Source: Siphonodentalium dalli (taxonomy: Eukaryota; Mollusca; Scaphopoda; Gadilida; Siphonodentaliidae). Taken from it: a stretch of DNA of 64,000 nt. The DNA is taken from assembly GCA_032622095.1 (NCBI GenBank), contig CP136063.1:214229982-214293981 (forward strand). Direction: 5' to 3'. The position numbers and the translations under genes are program-made. Shown here in pieces: positions 44,940-54,380 of the stretch. Positions within the stretch are counted from its first letter, which is position 1; each line of letters starts with the position of its first letter. Under the pieces are notes generated by a model, which searched no databases, was not told the DNA's origin, and saw nothing but the letters and a program-made list of their open reading frames with translations.

Positions 44940-45390
44940 CGGGATCCTATCCCCCCCCCCTGTCGATGATCATAAATACTGGCGCCACCTATTCCGACCA
45001 TAACCGTTACCGATCCGTGTAGTATATTGTACTGTCAGAAAATACCATATTAGTCTCACCCAATTTATTTTCATTGACATGAGGACATTTTTCACATCTA
45101 CCAGATTCGTTCCACTGTTACAGTGATTTTGACAAACTAGTATCTTTTTGCTCGGTCCCGATTGGAACTCCAGATAAAATTAAATAATATTTGTTCTAGT
45201 TTATTCACGAAACTGTTGCTATGGTTAGGCAATGCGACATAGGTTCATATTGGACGTATTTGATTCCGAAATAAAAGCACCTTATACTATGATAACAAGC
45301 TCACATCTGGAAAGTTGATTTAGGTTCATATGGAGCGTAATTCAGATTCAAATACTGCCGATATGTGCTTATTTTTGCTTTTGAAATAAA
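44940..45390. other. No gene recognised; downstream of a PAN-domain exon on the minus strand
   Basis: Contains a C-run near 44951 and AT-rich DNA. It could be the intron after the exon ending at 45460. Confidence 0.35.
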
Positions 45391-45459
45391 TTCAATATGA
45401 GCTTATTTTCAGGAGAACAGACTGAAAATTCAGTATATATATCAGTATGCGATACTTAC

Positions 45460-45748
45460 CTTCGAATTCCCTAAACACACCGTGTGACGTCATAGTTGGA
45501 TCGAGTACGCCGTCTGATAAGTAACACTCCTTTTTCTGCTTATCGTACGAAAACTCTTTGCAGGAACCGTCACATAGCACAGCACACTCAATCCTCGAGC
45601 GAGCCATCTTCACTCGAGTAGTTAAACACCCAACTGGCATAGCGTTAACAATCACGAATCTTCTGCTGAACAAATTCGCATTACATACATGTATGGTTGC
45701 CAATATAACTGCCAATATAACAGCGAAAGTTGCCAAGCACAATGTCAT
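45460..45748 (-). CDS. Secreted or membrane protein with a PAN/apple domain, first exon
   Basis: The minus-strand exon starts at ATG (45748) and ends at a consensus donor (CGAAG|GTAAGTAT, exon end 45460). The first ~24 residues are strongly hydrophobic (MTLCLATFAVILAVILAT), a signal peptide or anchor. Then follow VGCLTTRVKMARS, CAVLCDGSCKEFSYDKQKK, ECYLSDG and GVFREFEG. The C-x3-C-x3-C...FSYD...C-x-L arrangement is that of a PAN/apple module, which mediates protein or carbohydrate contacts outside cells. An upstream in-frame codon would add 19 residues, but the ATG given places the hydrophobic stretch at the N-terminus. Later exons should lie at lower coordinates and were not identified. Confidence 0.66.
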
Positions 45749-45965
45749 AATGTTAGAATGACATACGATCCAAGTCTGGCTTGTGTTTTTGCGTAACTGA
45801 TACAAGGCAGAGCTAACTTAATTGGAAACCTCGCCCAGGAAACTGGCGTCGCATTTTCCGCACACCGAGCCATATCGACCGATATAGCGAGTAATCAATT
45901 GGTTCCGAGAATTACGTTAAATAATTCACAAGGCGAGATACGTCGGTAAAAAACGAGTGCGCGCC

Positions 45966-45967
<2 letters not shown>

Positions 45968-46001
<34 letters not shown>
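45968..46001. repeat. (AT)n microsatellite
   Basis: About 32-34 bp of uninterrupted alternating AT. Confidence 0.95.
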
Positions 46002-46003
<2 letters not shown>

Positions 46004-46117
46004 ACAGTCATATGCGCGATTTCCATCGAAAAACGACATTAATTAAAAATTGTAACGTAACTAGTGAATTATCTCATTTCTCGTGACGTCTTTGACGTTA
46101 TGTTGCTTATTGATTAA

Positions 46118-46604
46118 GGGGCTTGTTACATGAGACAATCCGGTCTGCCGGGACAACTCGATCACGCTGTTATATTAGCCGAGACAACTCGGTTGACCGG
46201 GACAACTCGGTTTGACGTACACGCAACTAGCTAACCATTTAGCTGTCAATCACGAGTCACGACATCAGTCCCTAACACCGGCACGCCAGAAACTGAGGGC
46301 CTTTGGTTGTCACGAAACGTCACTTACATGACGCGAACATACTATTGGCTAACGTCATATCAAGTCACAACGAATCGTGTTACGTTCCAGACTAGCCGGG
46401 ATGACTGGCTGTTACGTGAGCAGAGTTGTCCCGGCTAACCGAGTTGTCCCGGCAAGGCGGGACGGGACAACTCGGTTTGCCGAGTTGACCCGGCTCAATT
46501 AACAGCACACCATAATTTTAGTGAGCAAGCACATTAGACCGGGCCACTCTGCAAACCGAGTTGTCCCGGCTAGCCGAGTTGTCCCGGCTCATGTGACAAG
46601 CCCC
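46118..46604. mobile_element. Palindromic MITE with GGGGCTTGT termini, full copy
   Basis: Left end GGGGCTTGTTACATGAG (46118) and right end CTCATGTGACAAGCCCC (to 46604). TAA flanks both sides. The interior is dominated by GGGACAACTCGG and CCGAGTTGTCCCGG in opposing orientation, so subterminal regions can pair repeatedly. A truncated copy is at 37281-37570. Non-coding. Confidence 0.83.
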
Positions 46605-46645
46605 TAAGACTAAATTTTCGAAGCCCCTAAGACTAAATTTTCGAT
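46599..46645 (+). repeat. Tandem duplication of AGCCCCTAAGACTAAATTTT
   Basis: The 23-bp unit ending TTTTCGA occurs twice in direct succession and includes the last bases of the MITE terminus, suggesting slippage or imprecise repair at the MITE border. Confidence 0.85.
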
Positions 46646-46889
46646 GGTTGATCTTTCTCCACATCGGGACTTCCATGCATTAATTATGGGTGTATTAATC
46701 ATATCTTACGAACCAAATTTATGTAGAAGCGTAAGAAGTAGAGAGTAATCAATTAGTTCCGAGAATTACGTTAAATAATTCACTCGATGCGAGAGACGTT
46801 TAGGTAAGAAACCCGTGTGATAACGTCTACTCGTTTCATACCGACATCTCTCGGTGTGACTAATTACTGCCCGGGCCTCATGAGCTCAT

Positions 46890-47515
46890 GGGCAGTATAA
46901 TATGGTGGCTTATTGTAGTAGGATACATACAAAGCATAGGTTGTGAAAATTGACTTGCTGTGTCAACCACCGGCTGGTTTATTAACCACTTAAATGCCGA
47001 TATTGACTAAAAGAACCCGGGAGATTGACTCGCCGTCTCGTTCACGGCCAGGTTAATTAATCCCTTAAATGACGATATGGTCCAGAAGAACACGTGCGAG
47101 CCAGTGTAAGCCCGGGCAGGCCCGGGCGGCCCAATGGACACGCGGACACTATAATATGATGGCTCGTGGTAGTACGATACATACAAAGCATATGTTGTAA
47201 ACGATTACTTGCTATGTCGTCCACCGCCGGCTTTATTAACCATTTAAATGCCGATATTGGTTAAAAGAGCCCGAGAGAGCCCGGGTAGACCCAGAAACTA
47301 GACCACACTATACATATATTGAGGAATAATTGTAGTCAGACACCTATTAAATGTAAACGGTGAAGATTGACTCACCGCCTTATTCAAGACCTGGTTCACT
47401 AACCCCTTAAATGACGATATGGGCCAGAAGAGGGTACGGGAGAGCTCGGACAGCTCCATGGACCCACATACCGTATACTATGATGCCTTATGGTAGTATA
47501 GTATACACACTAAGG
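46890..47515. repeat. Diverged tandem repeat, ~150-bp unit, about four to five copies
   Basis: Each unit carries TATAATATG(A/G)TGGCT, GATACATACAAAGCATA, GATTGACTTGC or GATTGACTC, GGTTTATTAACC or close, CTTAAATG(C/A)CGATAT and GCCCGGG-type tracts. Copies differ substantially. Confidence 0.72.
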
Positions 47516-48980
47516 GGGTGTTTATACATTACCCGGCGAAGATCGTATTCGCTTTAGCCGGTAGCGATAACAATGGAGTGTTTATACTTCGCCGGATAAG
47601 AATTACGGCTATCCGGATACTCAGCTATACGGTTTTCAACTTTTGGATAAAATTATTTAGTACAATCACCTGATTGTCGTATGGATTCTAATTCGCTCTG
47701 CGGTTAAGTTTGATGTTTATCTGGGATCATGCCGTCATGGGTGATTTCCTTTCAACAATTAACTCGAACAATATTATTGTGCAATCGCTGATAGACCAGC
47801 CCGCTTTTCACCTGTGTATATATTGGTCAGTGTGCCAGTTTGATTGTCTCTGATCAGCTATCCGTCGGTGGTCACGCACCTTGGTTATAAGCTATTATTA
47901 TAAATACTAATTGATTATGGTATACGCGTACTCTGCATGTGCATGGTATATTTGTTGCGCATTCGAGGGAATTAAATGTGCGTGTTCATGTACATGTATG
48001 TTGATATATTTATATGGAAGAAATAGGATGGCACGTTTCAATGGATTCAAACTTAATGGACAATTAGTGCAATAATCTAAATCTGAGTGCGCCGTGGACA
48101 TATACACAGGGACGGGTCTGGAGGGCTTGATTTGGAGGTGTGGGACTGTTCAACTTTGGAATTTCCAACTGCACCAAACCTTGAATCTCACCAAACTCAC
48201 AAGTTCGCGTAAACCAATTTACGCACCACGTTGGGAACTTAGGTTCTAATCTAACTTTCCACTCACAATAATCCTCTCGACTGCCCCGTATTGAGCGATT
48301 TCCTTTAGATCTGAACCTGTGTCTAAACCTGGAAATTGCCCAATCATACAGACTGAATCATAACATGTTTAGTGGTCTGACGTCAAGCAGCTTGAACCCA
48401 GATTTGATTCAGTTAAATTAAATTAGATAGCTGTTTAACTGACAACGGGGCGGGACCAAGACATAATATTATCGACCGACCATGGTTATGGCCAGGTGTG
48501 AGATTTTTTTTTAATCTGAACCCTGAAAATTGCAAAATCCTAGCATCCAGCCTTAAGATTTCCAATTTTTTCAACATATTGCTGATGTCAAATTTCCAAC
48601 TAATGCCGTGTCAGGTAAGAATTTCCAGTCTTTGAATATTTTGATTAAAGCTGGGATGAGACACCCCCATCGCCACGGCCCTACATACATGGACATGGTG
48701 AATGTCCAAGTAAAATGAAAAACATATTTTATTGTATAATGTACACACGGAAATGTGTCAAATTTGATTCGCGATGTTGAAACTTATATATATAATATAA
48801 AATCCAATCCGAATGATTAGACACCAACTTGTAGATGTATGCGAAACATAGATAATATAGATAAATTTAAATCAGTTACACTGTATTTAATAACAATTAA
48901 CACATACGCACATGTTAATATGAAATAATAAACATTATTATTGTATTTATTTGGTGTTTTATTTTTTTATTTTTTTCCCT
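47516..48980. other. No exon recognised; dispersed repeat fragments
   Basis: Near 47520-47640 GTGTTTATAC and CGCCGGATA motifs are duplicated. Around 48110-48690 are TTTCCAAC-rich sequences that loosely match 59.2-59.8 kb. Any 5' exons of the gene starting at 48989 were not found here. Confidence 0.35.
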
Positions 48981-48988
48981 ACCAACAG

Positions 48989-49043
48989 GCCAAATGCAAT
49001 TTTATCGAGGGTCCCAATCAAGCTTGCGAGCCAAGACAATACT
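48989..49043 (+). CDS. Type I membrane protein gene, candidate internal exon
   Basis: A 55-nt segment between acceptor CTACCAACAG and donor ACT|GTAAGTTT. In the phase that joins to the next exon it reads NAILSRVPIKLASQDNT. Short and without a diagnostic motif; supported mainly by the good splice sites and phase agreement with the exon at 49261. Confidence 0.42.
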
Positions 49044-49131
49044 GTAAGTTTATTTATATCATGATAATTTAAAAACAAAAATATTTAACATTATTTTGTT
49101 GGTACTGTTCACAATAATCAAATACATGCCA

Positions 49132-49237
49132 GGGCGGGCGGGCGGGCGGGCGGGCAATTATGAGTTATTTCAATGGGGGGTCCACCCACTCGCCCGCCCT
49201 CCCTCCCGACCGCGCCCGCCCGCCCGCCCGCCCGCAC
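49132..49237. repeat. Inverted (GGGC)n / (CCCG)n tracts in an intron
   Basis: Six GGGC repeats (49132-49156) face CCGCCCGCCCGCC repeats (about 49208-49236) across a ~55-nt spacer, inside the intron between 49043 and 49261. The RNA could form a very stable hairpin, and each G-rich strand can form quadruplexes. Confidence 0.85.
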
Positions 49238-49260
49238 ATCGTGTCCAACTAACGTCACAG

Positions 49261-49434
49261 ATTTTGATTGTTGAAAATGCGCAGCCAGAAGTCGGAGCTG
49301 ATTTGCTAATTGCGAGCAAATTTCTGCCATGTCTGAAACTCGTGAATTTGTTTGGTGATTCCCTCAAATGTGATGATTTGACAGCGATTAGCGAAGTTTA
49401 CGTGTTATCCGTAAACGGAGGAGTATGTGAAAAT
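49261..49434 (+). CDS. Type I membrane protein gene, ectodomain exon
   Basis: A 174-nt phase 0-0 exon between AACGTCACAG and AAAAT|GTAAGTAC. It encodes 58 residues including ILIVENAQPEVGADLL, FLPCLKLVNLFGDSLKCDDL and VYVLSVNGGVCEN. The LPxLKLVNLxGxxLxCDDL stretch followed by a second Cys-containing strand resembles a leucine-rich repeat capped by a cysteine, but one repeat is too little to be firm. It joins in frame to the stalk exon at 49929. Location would be extracellular. Confidence 0.6.
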
Positions 49435-49928
49435 GTAAGTACTTTTTATTTTATCATTTTTAGGAGGATGTGAATTGAGATATTTTTTTTTTTTAGTTTT
49501 TTCATTTTTTTTTTGTTTTGCTTTTGTCTATTTTGGTTTTGTTTTCATATAAATCTCTGTATCAAATATTTATCATAATTTTGTTAGTATGACTGTACAT
49601 TATTGAAAACAATACACATTTATCTGTCTGATTCGATTAAGAATTTTTTTTTTCCATTTTAATGTTGATTTATTTAGACAAAAAGCTCTTTATTGTCTAC
49701 CATATCACTGAATAATGTTCTTTTCTTTGTTTTACTGAGAAAAAAATTGTTTATTATTGTTTTGGAGTTTAGACACTGAACCCCCCCAAAAAAAATAATA
49801 GATTTCTCTCAAAGATACCAGCAATATGTATGTTATGGTGGCTTCGGGCTCTAGTGATAATACATTCAATGACTTCATGTAGTTACTAGCTATGATAATT
49901 TTTTTTTTTTTTTTTTTTTTTTTTACAG

Positions 49929-50094
49929 ACGTTGCTTTCATCGACCACGACTATTGCTACAATGACATCCACCAGACCCTTCAGAATAAGCTCAACCACA
50001 GCCGAAATTTCGACAGCACCAGTGGCATCAACAGTTATTGACGACTTGGATTCACAGCAAACTACATTGGACAGTGCCATTACTATTTTACAAG
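49929..50094 (+). CDS. Type I membrane protein gene, Ser/Thr-rich stalk exon
   Basis: A 166-nt exon after a ~26-T polypyrimidine tract and ACAG, ending CAAG|GTAATT in phase 1. The peptide is about half Ser/Thr/Ala (TLLSSTTTIATMTSTRPFR, SSTTAEISTAPVAST) followed by an acidic DDLDSQQTTLDS segment. This is a mucin-like, probably O-glycosylated, juxtamembrane stalk. Phase joins it to 50547 (transmembrane exon) and equally well to 51185. Confidence 0.72.
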
Positions 50095-50546
50095 GTAATT
50101 ACATTGTTTCCATTTTTTTGTTTTTATTCTCATCGAGAAAACATTATTTTTTTGGGGGTATTCTTGAAATGTGATTATAAAATTCTTGACAAATATTTTT
50201 TAGAGTGGCTGATTACAACAACATCTATGAATCAAGTGTTATGAAAAAGTAACTTTCACTACAATCGTAGCTCTCAGTCAACAGTCAACATTTAGTAACA
50301 TTTTTCAATGTCACTGAAATTAAACCTGGGTTTATTTTATTTTTTACATATATTACCTAAACCTCAACAGACACGGTATCAATTAACTGATGCGTAGTTA
50401 TGTTTTATTGTAGTTAAACATGCATCATAATGTCATTTGATGTGTTGAGACAATCAAGTTCCATAACACAGCATTAAATTTGTGTACACATGAATGATTT
50501 AAAGTGTACACACATGAATGATTTTTAGCATTGTCTTTAATTACAG

Positions 50547-50728
50547 GACCTTGGGATGTTGTCAATTACATTATGATATTGATGACATCCATTGTCGGAG
50601 CATTAATGATTCTAACGATTGTATGTATATGGCAACGAAGAAGAAGAAATCGAACCACTGTTAATCAACCAGACGATTTTGAAAATGTACATTATGAGAT
50701 GCCTCTACAAAGTAGTCATTATGATTAA
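50547..50728 (+). CDS. Type I membrane protein gene, transmembrane and cytoplasmic last exon
   Basis: Acceptor TTAATTACAG, then 182 nt to TAA at 50726-50728. The exon gives GPWDVVNY, a ~20-residue hydrophobic helix (IMILMTSIVGALMILTIVC), a stop-transfer cluster QRRRRNR, and a ~24-residue tail containing VHYEMPL and SSHYD. Both tyrosines sit in acidic or hydrophobic settings that could be phosphorylation or adaptor sites. The phase 1 junction with 50094 is exact. Together with the stalk this describes a single-pass surface receptor or adhesion molecule; ligand and family are unknown. Confidence 0.78.
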
Positions 50729-50737
50729 TAATTTTCT

Positions 50738-51053
50738 TTAAAGGTCCACTTATTTTTTCAAATTAATTCCCATATTACATTATATAAAATAATTTGGAAT
50801 TGAATATAGCATTTCAAAGAGAAATACCCAACAGTACATTGTATTATCAACTCAGTCAGTATAATAAAATTGGTCAATGCAGGGTGATTAACTCTATATT
50901 TAATATATATTAATGATAGAGTTGCCCCCCCCCCCCTTACCATTGATAAAAAAAATAAAATAAAAATTGAATTCTGTTACATTCTGATATATGAAAGAGA
51001 CACAGCTGTTTCAAATACGATGTTATTAACATTATGTGGACCTTTAATTGATG
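50738..51053. repeat. Small MITE with TTAAAGGTCCAC termini in the 3' UTR region
   Basis: TTTAAAGGTCCACTTA at 50738 and its approximate inverse (ATGTGGACCTTTAA) near 51038-51051 bound a ~315-bp AT-rich stretch. AAAGGTCCAC or AAAGGCCCAC also occurs near 9987 and 63961. It contains AATAAA (50863-50868), a possible polyadenylation signal for the preceding gene. Confidence 0.45.
50863..50868 (+). terminator. Candidate polyadenylation signal AATAAA
   Basis: Lies 135 nt after the stop at 50728, in the MITE that forms part of the 3' UTR. Could serve the membrane protein mRNA. Confidence 0.3.
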
Positions 51054-51184
51054 TTTCTATTTTCAGATCATCTTTTCTTGCTAATTTAAGCAAGGAAAGT
51101 ATGATCTGTTTTGTTGATGTATAAAATGATTTAGTTTTATTATTTATTTTGTTTTCTATATTTTTTTGTTTTTTTTGTTGTTAG

Positions 51185-51408
51185 GTGCTGTCCTTATGGT
51201 ATTGATTGCAGTTGCCCAACGAGTCGAACATCTATTGAGAGAATTTGTGAGGATCTTTACATCAAATATAGTTAATCAAATAAGCAAGAACATGAATATG
51301 AATAAATTGAAGCATTATAGAGTATTCAAATATATCCAAAGAATTTTGAATCCGCCTAGAAGGTCTAATAGATGTAGGAAATCTCCAGAAAGATATGGTT
51401 ACAATTAG
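51185..51408 (+). CDS. Possible alternative last exon of the membrane protein gene
   Basis: Acceptor TTGTTGTTAG after a T-rich tract, then an open frame to TAG at 51406-51408 in the same phase as the exon at 50547. Splicing 50094 to 51185 would replace the transmembrane exon by GAVLMVLIAVAQRVEHLLREF and a basic tail rich in RRSNRCRKS. The hydrophobic part is too short for a certain membrane span. The block is duplicated at 51550-51790 with the plus-strand frame broken, and the minus strand of both copies also looks coding, so this call is weak. Confidence 0.28.
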
Positions 51409-51480
51409 CCTTACTTTATTCTCAAATTCTGTATCCAACTCAGTCAGCTTTAGCGTGGCTTCATACAATTCACCAAAAAT
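51235..51480. repeat. Tandem duplicated block, copy 1 (partner 51550-51790)
   Basis: Shares GAGAATTTGTGAGGA, AATCAAATAAG, TCTAATAGATGTAGGAAATC, CCAGAAAGATATGGTT and CAGCTTTAGCGTGGCTTCAT with the second copy, with small indels. Confidence 0.85.
51415..51468 (-). CDS. Possible minus-strand exon, copy 1 (YEATLKLTEL)
   Basis: The minus strand reads MYEATLKLTELDTEFENK and then a donor AAA|GTAAGG (exon end 51415). The second copy at 51730 has the same peptide with one Asp-to-Glu change and one silent change, plus a better donor. That substitution pattern suggests selection on this strand. The 5' limit of the exon is not clear. Confidence 0.35.
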
Positions 51481-51549
51481 ATGGGTTGCATCTTAATGAG
51501 TCTTCGAAAGGAAAGACCCTGTCTTTTTTCTTATGAAGAGTATAAAGAT

Positions 51550-51790
51550 TAGAGAATTTGTGAGGACCTTTACAACAAATATGCCTAATCAAATAAGAAA
51601 AGAACATAAATATGAATAAAAATGAGTCATTATAGACTATACAAATATATCAAAAGAGTTTTGAATCATCCTAGAAGATCTAATAGATGTAGGAAATCTC
51701 CAGAAAGATATGGTTGCAATTATACTTACTTTATTCTCAAATTCTGTCTCCAGCTCAGTCAGCTTTAGCGTGGCTTCATACAATTCGCCA
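51550..51790. repeat. Tandem duplicated block, copy 2
   Basis: Second copy of 51235-51480. Indels interrupt the plus-strand frame (LREFVRTFTTN then early stop) but keep the minus-strand YEATLKLTELETEFENK frame. Confidence 0.85.
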
Positions 51791-51846
51791 AAACGCGAGT
51801 GGTAAATCTTCATACTCTTCATACGAAAAAAGACAGGGTCTTTCAT
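51730..51846 (-). CDS. Possible minus-strand exon, copy 2 (GELYEATLKLTEL)
   Basis: Reads FRMKSMKIYHSRFGELYEAT, LKLTELETEFENK, then donor AAA|GTAAGTAT (exon end 51730). The heptad-like L/E pattern suggests a short coiled coil. A related QQLYEIIISYK segment occurs in the candidate exon at 52721-52847 on the same strand, so these may be pieces of one gene. The 5' limit given is the open frame, not a proven acceptor. Confidence 0.38.
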
Positions 51847-51849
51847 TTC

Positions 51850-52435
51850 GAAGCATCATTAAGATACACCCATGTTTTTGTTAGCACACCTACACCTATT
51901 TAGCTTCAGATACTTATTATTTCCAAAGTACATTCTATAATAAGCATCACTGCCTTGCTGTATGAACTCCTGTGTTCTATTTGTCACCATTTTGGAAAAA
52001 AAAAAATTTGATAAATTTTTGCTAAAATTTTTGATAATTTTTTGAAGAGACTGAGAGAGTTTCGTACTGAATCCAAATTATTTTGAAACCATATATAGTC
52101 TAGTTTGATAATTGGAGGTGCGTGTCCTTAAATTATTATTGACCAATCTATTGGATACACATGACTATTAGCTCTCAAATTTCATGTGGTCGTATCGTTT
52201 TTGCTGAATATTTTTGGCTGAGATTACAGATATTTTGTATTCATCATTCGATCTATACACACGATAGCTCCCAATCAGATGTTGTCCAACCACCTGTGGT
52301 CAGAATTCATGAATAATTATTTCTTTATAATCCTTTAATCATGATTTTGAATTCTTAACATTGGTATTCCTGTCTGGAAATCTTGCCCACCCTCCCAACG
52401 CCCCTTAAGTTATTCATTGTAACATCAGTTTGCAT
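51850..52435. other. No gene recognised
   Basis: AT-rich, possibly intron between minus-strand candidate exons. Confidence 0.3.
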
Positions 52436-52440
52436 AGTGA

Positions 52441-52595
52441 CTTGTAGTAATTTGAATTTTTCTATGTCACATGATTTAAAGCTTCTGGTCAAATTCATCG
52501 ACATCATACACTTCCTAATGTATACCAATTGATTGAATACTCTGATAATATTATTTAGCCACTTACATGATCGGTACACATTATTCACTGACCAT
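52441..52595. repeat. Tandem ~150-bp duplication, copy 1 (partner 52600-52749)
   Basis: GTAGTAATTTGAATTT, CATGATTTAAAGCTTCTGG, AAATTCATCGACATCATAC and TTTAGCCACTTACATG are shared with copy 2 almost without change. It includes the minus-strand donor CAT|GTAAGTGG (exon side ending at 52567). Confidence 0.9.
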
Positions 52596-52599
52596 CCCC

Positions 52600-52749
52600 G
52601 TAGTAATTTGAATTTCTATGTCCCATGATTTAAAGCTTCTGGTCAAATTCATCGACATCATACACTTCCTATTGTATACCAATTGATTGAATACTCTGAT
52701 AATATTATTTAGCCACTTACATGCTCGGTACACATTATTCACTGACCAA
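52600..52749. repeat. Tandem ~150-bp duplication, copy 2
   Basis: Directly follows copy 1 at about 160-bp spacing. Both copies hold the end of a candidate exon plus the first ~120 nt of the following intron. Confidence 0.9.
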
Positions 52750-52847
52750 CCCATTGTTTTGTATGAGATTATTATCTCATACAATTGTTGTCTGTATTTA
52801 ACATAAATGGAAAATTTATTTTGTTGACCATTCCATCTACCAAACAT
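52721..52847 (-). CDS. Possible minus-strand exon ending NNVYRA
   Basis: From ATG at 52847 the minus strand reads MFGRWNGQQNKFSIYVKYRQ, QLYEIIISYKTMGWS, VNNVYRA and then donor GCAT|GTAAGTGG (exon end 52721). The end of the exon and its donor are duplicated at 52567. The frame is closed by stops immediately upstream, so this would be either a first exon or one entered by an unrecognised acceptor. Family unknown. Confidence 0.38.
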
Positions 52848-52859
52848 TATTTACCTGGG

Positions 52860-53280
52860 GAGGGGAGGGGTTATCATGTGTTTACATTTCTACATTTTAG
52901 CATCCGTGCTGGTTCAAGTCTATGAATTATAGCATGTCCTTATTTCAGATTATACCAGAGAGAGAAATTATTCTGGTTTTTAACCCGTGTACATCATGAT
53001 TATCTAGCTTCGTATAGTTAGTATCAATTTCAAGTTGATAAAGTAATACTTATGTGAAAAGGGGTTACAAGTACATTATGTCATATCTATATTATAGGTA
53101 ATTTGACATGTTTTTGTTTATTGTTGTGAAATATAAAACTTATTGATAAGAGTTTGTACATACGGTGCTATTTAAAAAAAAAGAGATTTTATCTCTAATT
53201 CCTACTGTGATTGGCAGTATTTGTTTCCATTTCATCTGTTCCATAATCTGTATCCAAAAAAAAATAAAATAAAAAATGAT
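52860..53280. other. No gene recognised
   Basis: Begins with a GGGGAGGGGAGGGG tract near 52857; otherwise AT-rich. May contain the 5' part of a minus-strand gene. Confidence 0.3.
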
Positions 53281-53284
53281 GTCC

Positions 53285-53785
53285 CTGATCAAGTATATTT
53301 TGATGCATTCACACATACATCATTTATTGTGATATATATAAAACATTTTTGCCTTCATTCCAAAAATCTTTCATAAATCTTGCCATTTCTTCAAGTCTAT
53401 TTTGATACATTCACACCTGTATCATTTTATTGTGATATATAGCACATTTTGCCATCATTCCAAACAAACTTTCATAAATCCTGCCATTGTGATTTACATA
53501 TCTTGTGTTCATATCAAGCTGTGATATGCTTTTTCATAAATCATGCCATTTCATCAAGACTATTTTGATACATTCACACATTTATCATTTATTGTGATAT
53601 ATAGCACATTTTACCTTCATACCAAATATCTTTTATAAATCCTGTCATTTTGCCTTCATTCCAAAACTGTAATATATATAACACATCTTGTCTTCATTCT
53701 AAAACTGTGATATATTTTTTTCTCCCCTGGATTCCATTCATTTCATAAAGTCTATTTTGATATATTCATACATGTCCATACATGT
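53285..53785. repeat. Degenerate tandem repeats with ATTTATTGTGATATATA
   Basis: Repeated ATTCACACA(T/C), TCATTT(A)TTGTGATATATA, CATTTTGCC(T/A)TCATTCCAAA and TTTCATAAATC(T/C)TGCCATT motifs, three to five copies at irregular 110-200-bp spacing. Confidence 0.75.
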
Positions 53786-54380
53786 CTCATCTTGAATTAG
53801 TGCTTTAAGTTGATATGTCTTACCTATTTACCTTTCAAGTCTGTGTTTGTGAGAGTGTTTGGGTGTAATTTGATCAAATATCAACATAAAGTGGCATATT
53901 TAACCTCATCTTGAATTAGTGCTTTGAGTTGATATGTCGTACCTGTTTACATTTCAAGTCTGTGTTTGTGAGAGTGTTTGTGCGTAATTTGATCAAATAT
54001 CAACATAAAGTGTAATATTTAACCTCATCTTGAATTAGTGCTTTGAGTTGATATGTCTTACCTATTTACCTTTCAAGTCTGTGTTTGTGAGAGTGTTTGT
54101 GTGTAATTTGATCAAATATCAACATAAAGTGTAATATTTAGCCTCATCTTGAATTAGTGCTTTGAGTTGATATGTCTTACCTATTTACTTTTCAAGTCTG
54201 TGTTTGTGAGAGTGTTTGTGCGTAATTTGATCAAATATCAACATAAAGTGGCATATTTAACCTTATCTTGAATTAGTGCTTTGAGTTGATATGTCTTACC
54301 TATTTACCTTTCAAGTCTGTGTTTGTGAGAGTGTTTGTGCGTAGTTTGATCAAATATCAACATAACGTGGCATATTTAAC
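53786..54380 (+). repeat. 119-bp tandem repeat, five copies
   Basis: Unit begins CTCATCTTGAATTAGTGCTT, continues GATATGTCTTACCTATTTAC and GTCTGTGTTTGTGAGAGTG, and ends ATCAACATAAAGTG(G/T)(C/A)ATAT. Starts near 53786, 53905, 54025, 54144 and 54263. Copies are over 95% alike by eye. Confidence 0.93.

Noticed and set aside
46860-47120. tRNA or other structured RNA gene suggested by GCCCGGGC palindromes
   Set aside because: No cloverleaf with A and B box promoter elements could be formed; the motifs belong to the ~150-bp tandem repeat.
49096-49473. 125-codon ORF as a single exon
   Set aside because: The 5' part translates the GGGC microsatellite; AACGTCACAG at 49251-49260 marks the true exon start.
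53786-54380. CRISPR array
   Set aside because: Repeats are contiguous 119-bp units with no unique spacers, and the genome is eukaryotic.
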